Assembly (NCBI GenBank): GCA_050696075.1
Contig: JBOGUF010000111.1
Coordinates: 1-30,524, forward strand
Length of the DNA stretch: 30,524 nucleotides
Direction: 5' to 3'
Origin: JBOGUF01 sp050696075
GTDB lineage: Bacteria > Chloroflexota > Chloroflexia > Thermomicrobiales > UBA6265
The position numbers and the translations under genes are program-made. Positions within the stretch are counted from its first letter, which is position 1; each line of letters opens with the position of its first letter. A model generated the notes under the pieces. That model saw only the letters and a program-made list of their open reading frames with translations, searched no databases and had not been told where the DNA came from. Below, piece after piece: positions 1 through 7,230 of this stretch.

Positions 1-1
1 C

Positions 2-457
2 GCCGCGCGGGCCGAGACAGATGGCGGCGCCGCCAAGTTCACCCCGCGCGAGTTCCGTCGCCTGATGAAGGAGAAGATGGCCCTCCTCCAGATGGACGAC
101 TCCTTCGCCACCCGCTACCTCAACTAGGGGTTCTCGGGCGGCGAGAAGAAGCGCGCCGAGATCTTGCAGATGGCGCTCCTGGAGCCGACCCTGGCCATCC
201 TCGACGAGACCGACTCCGGTCTCGACATCGACGCCCTGCGGGTCGTCTCCGAGGGCGTCAACAACCTGGCCGGACCGGAGATGGGCGTCTTGCTCATCAC
301 CCACTACCAGCGGCTGCTCAACTACATCAAGCCAGACTTCGTCCACATCATGGTCGACGGCCAAATCGTCCAGGAAGGCGGCCCCGAGCTCGCCCACGAG
401 CTCGAAGAGAAGGGCTACGAAAAGCTGACCGCGCAGCTATCAGCCGTTAGCGGCTAG
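2..457 (+). CDS. sufC: SufC, Fe-S assembly ATPase (3' part, with in-frame TAG)
   Basis: C-terminal part of the ABC-type ATPase of the SufBCD scaffold, which drives conformational change during Fe-S cluster assembly. The 5' end, including Walker A, lies outside the window. In frame 2 the family sequence reads through from base 2: the FTPREFRRLMKEKM stretch, then YLN, then TAG at 125-127, then GFSGGEKKR (ABC signature), the Walker B region LAILDETDSGLD and the H-loop LLITHYQR. SufC homologues normally have Glu where the TAG stands, so one G-to-T change (GAG to TAG) explains it. TAG is also the normal stop of sufC itself, sufD, sufU and the Rieske gene here, so codon reassignment is unlikely. 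If the TAG is real, the product ends before the signature motif and cannot be a working ATPase; a base-call error is the simplest alternative. The last residues (QLSAVSG) and the final TAG are encoded by heptad repeat DNA. Confidence 0.9.
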
Positions 458-462
458 AAGCT
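435..462. repeat. Degenerate heptad repeat at the sufC 3' end
   Basis: Four degenerate 7-bp units (AGCTATC, AGCCGTT, AGCGGCT, AGAAGCT) run from the last codons of sufC into the sufC-sufB gap. The third unit provides the first two bases of the TAG stop. They have the same 7-bp period and AGCCGTC-like core as the clearer arrays at 4601, 9153 and 14326. Confidence 0.6.
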
Positions 463-474
463 AAGGAGCAGATC

Positions 475-1881
475 ATGGTTGCCGCACCAAAGGCACAAAT
501 CGACATCGGCGAGTACAAGTACGGGTTCCGCGACGAAGAGGACTACGTCTTCAAGAGCAAGCGGGGCCTCAACCGCCAGGTCGTCGAGGAGATCTCCTCG
601 ATGAAGGACGAGCCCGACTGGATGCGCGAGTTCCGCCTGAAGGCGCTCGAGCACTACGACAAGCGCCCGGTCCCGACCTGGGGCGGCGATCTGAGCGGAC
701 TCAACTTCGACGACATCTATTACTACATCCGCCCCGCCGAGAAGCAGGGCAAGACCTGGGACGAGGTCCCGGCCTACATCAAGGACACCTTCGAGAAGCT
801 GGGCATCCCCGAAGCGGAGCGCAAGTTCCTCGCCGGGGTCGGCGCCCAGTACGAGTCGGAGGTCGTCTACCACTCCCTGCGCGAGGACCTCGAAAAGCAG
901 GGCGTCCTCTTCCTCGACACCGACACCGCGGTGCGCGAGCATCCGGACCTGGTTAAGCAGTACTTCGGCACCATCATCCCGGCGAACGACAACAAGTTCG
1001 CCGCGCTGAACAGCGCCGTCTGGTCCGGCGGCTCCTTCATCTATGTGCCGGAAGGGGTCAAAATCGAGGTGCCGCTTCAGGCCTACTTCCGGATTAACGC
1101 CGAGAACATGGGCCAGTTCGAGCGGACGCTGATCATCTGCGCCCCTGGCAGCTACGTCCACTACGTCGAGGGCTGCACCGCGCCGACCTACACCACCGCC
1201 AGCCTCCACTCCGCCGTGGTCGAGATCATCGTCCAGGAGGGCGCGCGCTGCCGCTACACGACGATCCAGAACTGGTCGAAGAATGTCTACAACCTCGTCA
1301 CCAAGCGCGCCGCGGCCTACAAGGACGCGACGATGGAATGGGTCGACGGCAACCTGGGCAGCAAGCTGACGATGAAGTACCCGGCCGTCTGGCTGATGGA
1401 GCCGGGTGCGCGGGGTGAAATCCTCTCGGTCGCCTTTGCCGGCGACGACCAGCACCAGGACGCCGGCGGCAAGGTCGTCCACGTCGCGCCGCACACCTCC
1501 TCGCAGATCATCTCCAAGTCGATCTCGAAGGGGACCGGCCGGAGCTCCTACCGGGGTTTGGTGAAGGTTTACAAGGGCGCCGAGGACGTCCGCAGCAACG
1601 TTGTCTGCGACGCCTTGCTACTCGACGACACGAGCCGCACCGACACCTACCCCTACATGGAGATCGAGGAGGAGCGCGTCTCCATCGGCCACGAGGCAAC
1701 CGTCTCGAAGGTCGCTGAGGAGCAGATCTTCTACCTCCAGTCCCGCGGCCTCTCCGAGTCCGAAGCGATGAGCATGATCGTCAATGGCTTCATCGAGCCC
1801 ATCGCCAAGGAACTGCCGTTGGAGTACGCGGTGGAATTGAATCGCCTGATCCAGTTGGAGATGGAAGGGTCGGTCGGCTAA
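475..1881 (+). CDS. sufB: SufB, Fe-S cluster scaffold subunit
   Basis: Core scaffold subunit of the cytoplasmic SufBC2D complex, on which sulfur from SufS is built into an Fe-S cluster. At 468 residues it has the usual family length. The ATG at 475 follows an AAGGAG at 463-468 with a 6-nt spacer. Family stretches include FLDTDTAVREHPDLVKQYFG, SGGSFIYVPEGV and NWSKNVYNLVTKRA. C234 (GCTAP), C378 (VVCDALL) and H406-E407 (GHEA) correspond by context and spacing to E. coli C254, C405 and H433-E434, the residues implicated in sulfur transfer and cluster formation; the 29-residue gap from the second Cys to Glu is the same. It lies 17 bp after sufC and is separated from sufD by a heptad-repeat hairpin. 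No residue loss is visible, so the gene looks functional even though the sufC copy carries a stop. Confidence 0.98.
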   Translation: MVAAPKAQIDIGEYKYGFRDEEDYVFKSKRGLNRQVVEEISSMKDEPDWMREFRLKALEHYDKRPVPTWGGDLSGLNFDDIYYYIRPAEKQGKTWDEVPAYIKDTFEKLGIPEAERKFLAGVGAQYESEVVYHSLREDLEKQGVLFLDTDTAVREHPDLVKQYFGTIIPANDNKFAALNSAVWSGGSFIYVPEGVKIEVPLQAYFRINAENMGQFERTLIICAPGSYVHYVEGCTAPTYTTASLHSAVVEIIVQEGARCRYTTIQNWSKNVYNLVTKRAAAYKDATMEWVDGNLGSKLTMKYPAVWLMEPGARGEILSVAFAGDDQHQDAGGKVVHVAPHTSSQIISKSISKGTGRSSYRGLVKVYKGAEDVRSNVVCDALLLDDTSRTDTYPYMEIEEERVSIGHEATVSKVAEEQIFYLQSRGLSESEAMSMIVNGFIEPIAKELPLEYAVELNRLIQLEMEGSVG

Positions 1882-1889
1882 AGCCGAAA

Positions 1890-1976
1890 GGGGTCAGGAG
1901 TCGGGGGTCAGGGGTCAGGGAATGACCCCCGACCGTCAGCCCTGATCCCTGACTCCTGACTCCTGACTCCTGATCC
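1890..1976. repeat. Heptad repeat array with inverted arms between sufB and sufD
   Basis: The left arm has 7-bp units of the GGGGTCA type at 1890-1917. The right arm has CTGATCC and three CTGACTC units followed by CTGATCC at 1942-1976. The arms are approximately complementary, so the transcript could fold into a long imperfect hairpin filling almost all of the 108-bp gap. The array ends 4 bp before the sufD ribosome binding site (GAGGAG, 1981-1986), so it could affect processing or relative expression inside the operon; that role is inference. Confidence 0.85.
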
Positions 1977-1989
1977 CTACGAGGAGACA

Positions 1990-3339
1990 ATGGACGCAAC
2001 CCTCACCAAAGAATCAACCCTGACTGGCTTCAGCCGCGAAGCCGTCGAGGAGCTCTCCCGCCGCAAGAATGAACCGAACTGGTTGCGCGAAGCCCGCCTC
2101 GGCGCCTGGGATGTCTACGAGCGCCTACCGATGCCGGCCCGCACCGACGAGGAGTGGCGCCGCACCGACCTGCGCGGCCTCAAGCTCAACCGCCTGGCGC
2201 CATTCGCCAACGCCGGCGAGACACCCTCCCCGTCGCTCGACGGCCTCCTGGCCGCGGTCGAGGACGGCGGTCTCACCAACGAGAGCGAACGCGCCGGCGT
2301 CGTTGTTCAGCGCGACGCGTCCACCGTCTTCGTCGAGACGAACGCGGACCTCGCCGCTCAGGGCATCATCTTTACCGACCTCGACACCGCCGTCCGTGAG
2401 CACGAGGAGCTCGTCAAGCAGCACTTCATGACGCGGGCGGTCCCAGTCGAGTTCGGCAAGTTCGAGGCGCTGCACGCCGCCTTCTGGCAGGGCGGCACCT
2501 TCCTCTACGTGCCGAAAAACGTCACCGTCGAGCTGCCGTTCCGCTCCTTTGTCGTCGGCCAGGAGCCGGGCGCCAGCATCTTCGCGCACACCCTGGTCGT
2601 CCTAGAGGAGAACGCCGAGGCCTTCTTCGTCGACGCCTTCAACTCGCCGACGCGGGACCGGCCATCACTCAGCTCGGCCGTCGTCGAGTTGATCCTGGGC
2701 GATAGCGCCAAGCTGCGCTACGTCCAGCTCCAGGACTGGGGCCGCCACGTTTGGCACTTCATGACCGAGCGCGCCGTGCTGGGCAAGGAAGCAACGCTCA
2801 ACTCGCTTCACGTCACGCTCGGCAGCAAGTTCACCAAGAACTCGATCGGCTCCCACTTGCGCGGCCAGGACTCGCTGGCGGAGATGCTCGGCATCTTCTT
2901 CGCCGACGGCGACCAGTTCTTCGACCACCACACCTGGCAGTTGCACGAGTCGCCCTACGCCACCAGCGACCTCGAGTTCAAGGGCGCTCTCAAGGACAGC
3001 GCCCGCTCGGTCTACTCCGGTCTGATCAAGGTCTCCGAGGGCGCGCAGAAGACCGACGCCTACCAGCAGAACCGCAATCTGGTCCTCAGCCGGCAGGCCC
3101 GCGCCGACAGCATCCCGAACCTCGAAATCGGCGCCAACGACGTCCGCTGCACCCACGGCGCCACCATCTCGCAGGTCGTGCCGGAGCACATCTTCTACCT
3201 CCAGACCCGCGGTATTCCGTACACCGAGGCGCAGAAGCTGATCGTCGAAGGCTTCTTCCGCCCCGTCATCGACCGCATCCCGGTCGAGGAGATCCAAGGC
3301 TTCTTGGAGAGTGCGATTGCTCGGAAGGTGGGTATCTAG
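1990..3339 (+). CDS. sufD: SufD, Fe-S cluster scaffold subunit
   Basis: Paralogue of SufB that completes the SufBC2D scaffold and is associated with iron acquisition and cluster formation at the SufB-SufD interface. The 449-residue product has the SufB/SufD beta-helix core and C-terminal helical region. Shared family segments are TDLDTAVREHEELVKQHF, GGTFLYVPKNVTVELPF and, near the end, EHIFYLQTRGIPYTEAQKLIVEGFF. H389, in CTHGATISQ, matches the conserved SufD histidine (H360 in E. coli). The N-terminal segment (FSREAVEELSRRKNEPNWLREARLGA in part) is the short helix-rich region typical of SufD. The ATG at 1990 has GAGGAG 3 nt upstream, a tight but plausible spacer. The TAG stop is followed at once by the GTG of sufS, so translation of the two is probably coupled. 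Confidence 0.97.
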   Translation: MDATLTKESTLTGFSREAVEELSRRKNEPNWLREARLGAWDVYERLPMPARTDEEWRRTDLRGLKLNRLAPFANAGETPSPSLDGLLAAVEDGGLTNESERAGVVVQRDASTVFVETNADLAAQGIIFTDLDTAVREHEELVKQHFMTRAVPVEFGKFEALHAAFWQGGTFLYVPKNVTVELPFRSFVVGQEPGASIFAHTLVVLEENAEAFFVDAFNSPTRDRPSLSSAVVELILGDSAKLRYVQLQDWGRHVWHFMTERAVLGKEATLNSLHVTLGSKFTKNSIGSHLRGQDSLAEMLGIFFADGDQFFDHHTWQLHESPYATSDLEFKGALKDSARSVYSGLIKVSEGAQKTDAYQQNRNLVLSRQARADSIPNLEIGANDVRCTHGATISQVVPEHIFYLQTRGIPYTEAQKLIVEGFFRPVIDRIPVEEIQGFLESAIARKVGI

Positions 3340-4728
3340 GTGATAGGGAAGACGACCACAATCGAGACGACACCGCTCGATGCCGTGGCCATCCGCGCCG
3401 ACTTTCCGATCCTGGCCGCGTCGGAACGGGACGGCAAGTCGCTCGTCTTCCTCGACAGCGCCGCTAGCTCCCAGAAACCGGCTGCCGTCATCGACGCGAT
3501 GGATGACTATTACCGCCGCTATAACGCCAACATCCACCGCGGCGTTTACCAGCTTTCGGAGCTGGCGACCAGCAAGTACGAGGAAGCGCGCCACCTCGTC
3601 GCCGCCTTCATCAACGCCGCCTCCCCCCGCGAATGCATCTTCGTCCGCAACACCACCGAGGCGATCAACCTCGTCGCCCAAGCCTGGGGCCGGCAGAACG
3701 TCGGCAAGGGCGATCTGATCGTTCTCTCCGTCATGGAGCATCACTCGAATCTGGTGCCCTGGCAGATCCTGGCCGCGGAGAAAGAGGCTGAACTCGCCCA
3801 TATCCCGCTCACCGACGACCACCAGCTCGATATGGACGCCTTCGATGCCTTGCTGCGACGGGAACCGAAAATGGTCGCCGTCACCCAGGTCAGCAACACC
3901 CTCGGCACCGTCAACGACGTCGCCACGATCACGCGCGACGCCCACGCGGCCGGGGCGACGGTCGTCATCGACGGCGCGCAATCGGCGCCGCACGTGGCGG
4001 TGGACGTGCAGGCGCTCGACGTCGACTTCTTCGCCTTCTCCGGCCACAAGATGCTCGGCCCGATGGGCGGCTCGATCCTCTATGGCAAGCGGGCCTTGCT
4101 CGAAGCGATGCCACCCTACATGGGCGGCGGCAGCATGATCCGCAAGGTTGAGCTCACGCATTCGACCTGGGCCGACGTCCCGGCGAAGTTCGAGGCCGGC
4201 ACGCCCGCCGTGGGCGACGCGATCGGGCTCGGCGTCGCCATCGAGTATCTGACTAATCTCGGCATGGACCGCGTCCTGGCGCATGAGCAAGAGGTGGTCG
4301 GCTACGCCTTGGAGCGGTTGACCGAACTGCCGGGGATGGAGATCTACGGCCCGCGCGATCCGCACTTACGGAGTGGCGTCGTCTCCTTCAACCTGGGCGA
4401 GATCCACCCGCACGATGTCTCCGCCATCCTCGATGGCGAGAACGTCGCCGTCCGCGCCGGCCACCACTGTACCCAGCCGCTGATGCACGTCCTCGACGTC
4501 GTTGGCACCACCCGCGCCAGCTTCTACGTCTACAACACCAAAGAGGACGTTGACCGCCTGATTGACGCCCTCCAGATTGCCTATCGCATCTTCAATCCGG
4601 AGCCGTCAGCCGTCAGCCGTCAGCCGTCAGCGTCCACGAGCGAGAAGGGCGGTTCCACGTGCCGAGACACCATGGCGAAGCACTTGGTCACTGCCAACGC
4701 TCGTGACAACGCGGAGACGAAAAGCTGA
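3340..4728 (+). CDS. sufS: SufS, group II cysteine desulfurase with repeat-encoded C-terminal tail
   Basis: PLP-dependent cysteine desulfurase supplying persulfide sulfur to SufU and the SufBCD scaffold. K237 (FSGHKMLGP) is the PLP lysine; C377 (RAGHHCTQP) is the persulfide-bearing cysteine; GAQSAPH and HIPLTDDHQLD-type family stretches are present. The GTG start directly abuts the sufD stop, has a GAAGGTGG-like site inside sufD, and is the only start that leaves the full N-terminal helix. The fold ends near residue 419 (AYRIFN), matching the family's usual 405-415 residues. Residues 420-462 are extra: they begin PSAVSRQPSAS, the translation of four AGCCGTC units, continue through low-complexity spacer sequence and end at a TGA inside the opposite heptad arm. 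The tail therefore looks like read-through into an inserted repeat rather than a selected domain. Confidence 0.97.
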   Translation: MIGKTTTIETTPLDAVAIRADFPILAASERDGKSLVFLDSAASSQKPAAVIDAMDDYYRRYNANIHRGVYQLSELATSKYEEARHLVAAFINAASPRECIFVRNTTEAINLVAQAWGRQNVGKGDLIVLSVMEHHSNLVPWQILAAEKEAELAHIPLTDDHQLDMDAFDALLRREPKMVAVTQVSNTLGTVNDVATITRDAHAAGATVVIDGAQSAPHVAVDVQALDVDFFAFSGHKMLGPMGGSILYGKRALLEAMPPYMGGGSMIRKVELTHSTWADVPAKFEAGTPAVGDAIGLGVAIEYLTNLGMDRVLAHEQEVVGYALERLTELPGMEIYGPRDPHLRSGVVSFNLGEIHPHDVSAILDGENVAVRAGHHCTQPLMHVLDVVGTTRASFYVYNTKEDVDRLIDALQIAYRIFNPEPSAVSRQPSASTSEKGGSTCRDTMAKHLVTANARDNAETKS

Positions 4729-4768
4729 CGGCTGACGGCTGACGGCTGAGAGCTGACCGCTGAGAGCT
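4601..4768. repeat. Heptad repeat hairpin overlapping the sufS 3' end
   Basis: Four AGCCGTC units at 4601-4628 face three GCTGACG units plus variants (GCTGAGA, GCTGACC) at 4724-4768. The arms are reverse complements. The 95-bp spacer contains a further complementary pair, CACGAGCG (4635-4642) and CGCTCGTG (4698-4705), so the whole element can fold as a nested hairpin. It encodes the sufS tail, provides its TGA (4726-4728), and its last units form the poor ribosome binding region (GAGAG) in front of sufU. Confidence 0.88.
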
Positions 4769-4772
4769 ACGT

Positions 4773-5159
4773 ATGACCGACACCATCTATCGCGAAATCA
4801 TCCTCGATCACTTCAAGAACCCGCGGCACAAAGGGGTGCTTGATCCGGCCGACTTCAGCTACGAGGACGTCAACCCACTCTGCGGTGACGAAGTTCGGAT
4901 CGATGTCCGCGTCAAAGACGCGCGGGTCGACGAGATCGCCTTCTCCGGCCGCGGCTGCGCCGTCAGCCAGGCGTCCGCTTCGATCCTGACCGAAATGGTC
5001 GAAGGCATGTCGTTGGACGAAGTCAAAGCGCTGACGAAAGACGACCTGCTCGAAGAGATCGGCATCCCCGTCAGCCCCGCCCGCCTCAAGTGTGCGCTCC
5101 TCTCCCTGAAAGTCCTCAAGGCCGGCATCTACGGCGTCGGCCACGATGACGACTTGTAG
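4773..5159 (+). CDS. sufU: SufU-type sulfur-transfer protein, short form
   Basis: Small zinc protein of the IscU/SufU fold. In the SUF systems of Gram-positive-type bacteria SufU accepts persulfide from SufS. Likely metal ligands are C37-x-D39 (PLCGDE), C62 (GRGCAVS) and C107 (RLKCALLS). The RLKC context is SufU-like, since IscU has a His before the last Cys. The product is 128 residues, shorter than typical SufU (about 140-150). The C62-C107 interval is 45 residues, against 62 in B. subtilis SufU, because the insertion that sets SufU apart from IscU is missing. Operon position beside sufS favours a SufU role; a true scaffold role is the alternative. ATG at 4773 has only a weak GAGAG site derived from the heptad array. 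Confidence 0.93.
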   Translation: MTDTIYREIILDHFKNPRHKGVLDPADFSYEDVNPLCGDEVRIDVRVKDARVDEIAFSGRGCAVSQASASILTEMVEGMSLDEVKALTKDDLLEEIGIPVSPARLKCALLSLKVLKAGIYGVGHDDDL

Positions 5160-5160
5160 G

Positions 5161-5236
5161 CTCTAGTCTCTAGCAGCTAGCCACTAGCCATTCGGCTGCT
5201 AGCTGCCAGGGGCTAGCAGCTAGAGGCTAGAAGCTA
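5161..5236. repeat. CTAG-rich heptad repeat between sufU and the Rieske gene
   Basis: About eleven consecutive 7-bp units, mostly variants of AGGCTAG/AGCTAGC, fill the whole gap from 2 bp after sufU to the TTG start of the Rieske gene. The left units read CTCTAGT, CTCTAGC and AGCTAGC; the right ones GGGCTAG, CAGCTAG and AGGCTAG. The array is self-complementary around its centre and can fold as a hairpin. It is a diverged sequence variant with the same 7-bp period as the AGCCGTC arrays. Confidence 0.8.
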
Positions 5237-5560
5237 TTGGCTACGTTCTACACTGTCGCCCGCGTCGGCGACCTGGCGCCGGGCGAGATGACGTACGTCG
5301 AAGTCGGACCGGACGAAGAGCCGGTCGTCCTCATCAACCTCGACGGCGCGTTCTACGCCCTCAACGACTGCTGCACCCACGAGGAAGCCTCCCTCTCCGA
5401 CGGGACGATCGAGGGCGACGAAATCGAATGCCCCCTCCACGGCGGCGTCTTCGAGATCCGCACCGGCATGCCCGTCGCCTTCCCCGTCGTCGTCCCCGCC
5501 CAAACCTACAAAACCCGCGTCGTCGGCGACGACGTCCAAATCTCCCTCGACGGCGAGTAG
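5237..5560 (+). CDS. Rieske [2Fe-2S] ferredoxin
   Basis: Small soluble Rieske-type ferredoxin of 107 residues with no signal peptide or membrane segment. Cluster ligands are visible as C46-T-H48 and C65-P-L-H68 (CPLHGG), the CxH...CxxH pattern of dioxygenase-type Rieske ferredoxins. The N-terminus MATFYTVARVGDL is typical and requires the TTG start at 5237; the next Met would remove the first strand. Upstream there is only AGAGGC-like repeat DNA as a possible ribosome binding site. Such ferredoxins are often the last gene of suf operons in Gram-positive-type bacteria, where they are annotated as non-haem iron oxygenase ferredoxin subunits. The actual electron partner is unknown. Confidence 0.93.
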   Translation: MATFYTVARVGDLAPGEMTYVEVGPDEEPVVLINLDGAFYALNDCCTHEEASLSDGTIEGDEIECPLHGGVFEIRTGMPVAFPVVVPAQTYKTRVVGDDVQISLDGE

Positions 5561-5610
5561 CACGCGGAAGCAAACCGTCTACCCAAGCCACTTGCATTCT
5601 CGACGTGTCG

Positions 5611-5627
5611 GTATGACAATGTCATAC
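5611..5627. promoter_or_regulatory. Palindrome, likely toxin-antitoxin operator
   Basis: GTATGACAATGTCATAC: perfect 7-bp arms around AAT, ending 21 bp before the toxin start at 5649. It overlaps a possible -10 box (GACAAT, 5615-5620) lying 17 bp after TTGCAT (5592-5597). Type II antitoxins usually repress their own operon through such sites; the assignment here is by position only. Confidence 0.55.
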
Positions 5628-5648
5628 ACTACCGGCTGGGAGAGGTGG

Positions 5649-5915
5649 ATGGTTCGCATCGATGACCTGGCATGGGACGAGCGAAGTGAAGATCACATCG
5701 CCCGACATGGGGTCACGCGAGAAGAAGTTGAAGACGCCGTCCGCTATAAGCCATTCATTTCAAAAGCGAGGGATGGACTCTATCGTGTCATCGGACAAAC
5801 GCTTGGAGGACGCTATCTCACGGTCTTCGTCGCTCCGCGTGAGGACGGACCATACTATGTGGTAACTGCTCGCGATGCCGATTCCCGGGAGCGACGTGGT
5901 TACCGGCGTCGATAG
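5649..5915 (+). CDS. BrnT-like type II toxin
   Basis: Probable ribonuclease toxin of the BrnT/RelE-like type. The 88-residue protein starts MVRIDDLAWDERSEDHIARH and shows the family order: an aromatic-Asp start, a K/RHGV turn (RHGVTREEVEDAV), a central strand region with G-rich GRYLTVFV, then the C-terminal YYVVTARDAD...R..Y motif that matches the ISAR-A...E...Y ending of BrnT. Start 5649 is preferred because GGGAGAGGTGG lies just upstream; an upstream TTG at 5592 would add 19 residues encoded across the operator palindrome. The downstream antitoxin gene begins 9 bp later, with its ribosome binding site overlapping this stop. Base composition is less GC-rich than in the neighbouring operons, consistent with acquisition by transfer. 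A DUF4258-like relative is an alternative assignment. Confidence 0.75.
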   Translation: MVRIDDLAWDERSEDHIARHGVTREEVEDAVRYKPFISKARDGLYRVIGQTLGGRYLTVFVAPREDGPYYVVTARDADSRERRGYRRR

Positions 5916-5924
5916 GAGGACATC

Positions 5925-6239
5925 ATGAGTCAAGAGAGCAGCGTTCGCAGTCGGATACCAGAATTCCAATCGCTTGAGGAAGCGGCTGATTTCTGGGGTT
6001 CCCACAGCACATCGGAGTTCGAGGACGAGTGGGAATCGGTGGATGTTGAGGTCTCTCCTAATCTCGGACACGTCCTCTCGGTGAGATTGGACCGACCGAC
6101 ATTTCGTCGGCTTAGCGGCATTGCCCGGCAGAAGGGCGTCGGAGCGTCCACCCTTGCTCGCATGTGGGTGCTTGAAGAACTTGAACGGCAGGCAAGTCCT
6201 AATGCGCAAGCGGCAAGAAACGGGACACGACTCTCCTAG
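5925..6239 (+). CDS. CopG/BrnA-like antitoxin
   Basis: Probable antitoxin of the pair, 104 residues. The N-terminal part contains IPEFQSLEEAADFWGSHS, a motif typical of CopG-family antitoxins that wrap their toxin; the later part (VLSVRLDRPTFRRLSGIARQ in part, then GASTLARMWVLEEL) fits a ribbon-helix-helix DNA-binding module, so it may bind the palindrome at 5611. AGGAGG at 5914-5919 sits 5 nt before ATG 5925 and overlaps the toxin TAG, so the two are translationally linked. The order toxin then antitoxin is that of brnTA. It is likely autoregulated. Codon use is less GC-biased than in the suf genes. Confidence 0.78.
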   Translation: MSQESSVRSRIPEFQSLEEAADFWGSHSTSEFEDEWESVDVEVSPNLGHVLSVRLDRPTFRRLSGIARQKGVGASTLARMWVLEELERQASPNAQAARNGTRLS

Positions 6240-6272
6240 TTCATTGTCGCCTGACTAGCTCAGCAACGTGCA

Positions 6273-7208
6273 TTACCGCCGCACCAGATTGCTCAGGAAG
6301 AACCACAGGTTCGCCGGCCGCTCGGCCAGGCGCCGCATGAGGTAGAAGTACCACTCCGGCCCGTAGGGCGTCGCCACCAGGACGCGGTAGCCGCGCGCCG
6401 CGAGGTCGCGTTGCAATTGCGGTCGAATCCCGTAGAGCATCTGGAACTCGAAGCGGTCGCGGCCGATGGCGTGGCGTTCGGTGAAGCCGATGATGTGCTG
6501 GATGATCCGTTCGTCGTGGGTCGCGACCGCGGTGAAGCCGCCCTCGACTAGCATCCGCTCGGCCAGGTCGACGTAGAGGCGGTCGACGTCGGCTTTCTGC
6601 TGGTATGCCACGTCGGGCGGCTCCAGATACGCGCCCTTCACAATCCGCAGGTTCGGTCGCAACGGCAGCAAGCCGGCAAGGTCTTCTATTGTCCGGTAGA
6701 GATACGACTGGAGGACCGTGCCGACGTTGTCGTGCCCGTCCTCCCGCAGCCGCCGGTAGATGCGCAGCGTGGCGTCGACCCGTGCCGACTCTTCCATGTC
6801 GATCCGGATGATGTTGCCGTGCGTCGCCGCGTGCTTGACCAGCCGCGCCACGTTGCCGTAGGCCAATTCCTCGCCCAGATCTAAGCCGAGATGGGTCAGT
6901 TTCAGCGCGACGTTCGCCGTCAGCCCTTCGGCCGCGATTCGGTCGAGCACGCCGACGTATTGCTCGACGACCCAGGTCGCGGTTGCTTCATCGCGCACTC
7001 CCTCGCCGAGGAGCGTCGTATTGGCGCGCAAGCCTTGGTCGTTCAGCGCCCGCAGCGCGGCCATGCATTCATCCAACGTCTCGCCGGCGACGAAGCGGGA
7101 CGCGCCCAGGCGCATGCCGTAGCGACGCACCAGACGCGCGATGAGTGGCCGGTGCGTCGCCCCAAGAATCGCTCTCCGAAAGATCGGCGTAGCCGAAATT
7201 GCTGCCAT
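6273..7208 (-). CDS. Proline dehydrogenase (monofunctional PRODH)
   Basis: FAD-dependent oxidation of L-proline to pyrroline-5-carboxylate, the first step of proline catabolism. The 311-residue length fits monofunctional bacterial PRODH (Thermus/Deinococcus type). Visible family motifs in order: RFVAGETLDE (38-47), K103 in LKLTHLGLD, RIDMEES (135-141), VLQSYLYRT (165-173), RIVKGAYLEP (188-197), THDERII (230-236), EFQMLYGIR (254-262) and the C-terminal YFYLMRRLAER with R292-R293, the arginine pair that binds the proline carboxylate. No P5C dehydrogenase lies beside it. It starts 22 bp after the GH127 stop on the same strand, so it may be the last gene of the arabinoside operon, which is unusual for proline catabolism. 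No good ribosome binding site precedes the ATG. Confidence 0.95.
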   Translation of the reverse strand: MAAISATPIFRRAILGATHRPLIARLVRRYGMRLGASRFVAGETLDECMAALRALNDQGLRANTTLLGEGVRDEATATWVVEQYVGVLDRIAAEGLTANVALKLTHLGLDLGEELAYGNVARLVKHAATHGNIIRIDMEESARVDATLRIYRRLREDGHDNVGTVLQSYLYRTIEDLAGLLPLRPNLRIVKGAYLEPPDVAYQQKADVDRLYVDLAERMLVEGGFTAVATHDERIIQHIIGFTERHAIGRDRFEFQMLYGIRPQLQRDLAARGYRVLVATPYGPEWYFYLMRRLAERPANLWFFLSNLVRR

Positions 7209-7230
7209 GACGCGGCAGTTTCGCCGACGA

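Noticed and set aside
125..127. TAG as a sense codon in this organism
   Set aside because: TAG ends sufC, sufD, sufU and the Rieske gene at family-typical positions, so it is a normal stop.
454..1494. 346-codon minus-strand open frame
   Set aside because: Shadow of sufB; no start signal and no recognisable domain.
2665..4365. 566-codon open frame on the minus strand
   Set aside because: It lies antisense to sufD and sufS in GC-rich DNA, has no family motifs and the opposite strand encodes clear Fe-S assembly proteins.
4601..4768. CRISPR array
   Set aside because: Units are 7 bp with no spacers of constant length and no cas genes nearby; this is a tandem heptad hairpin.
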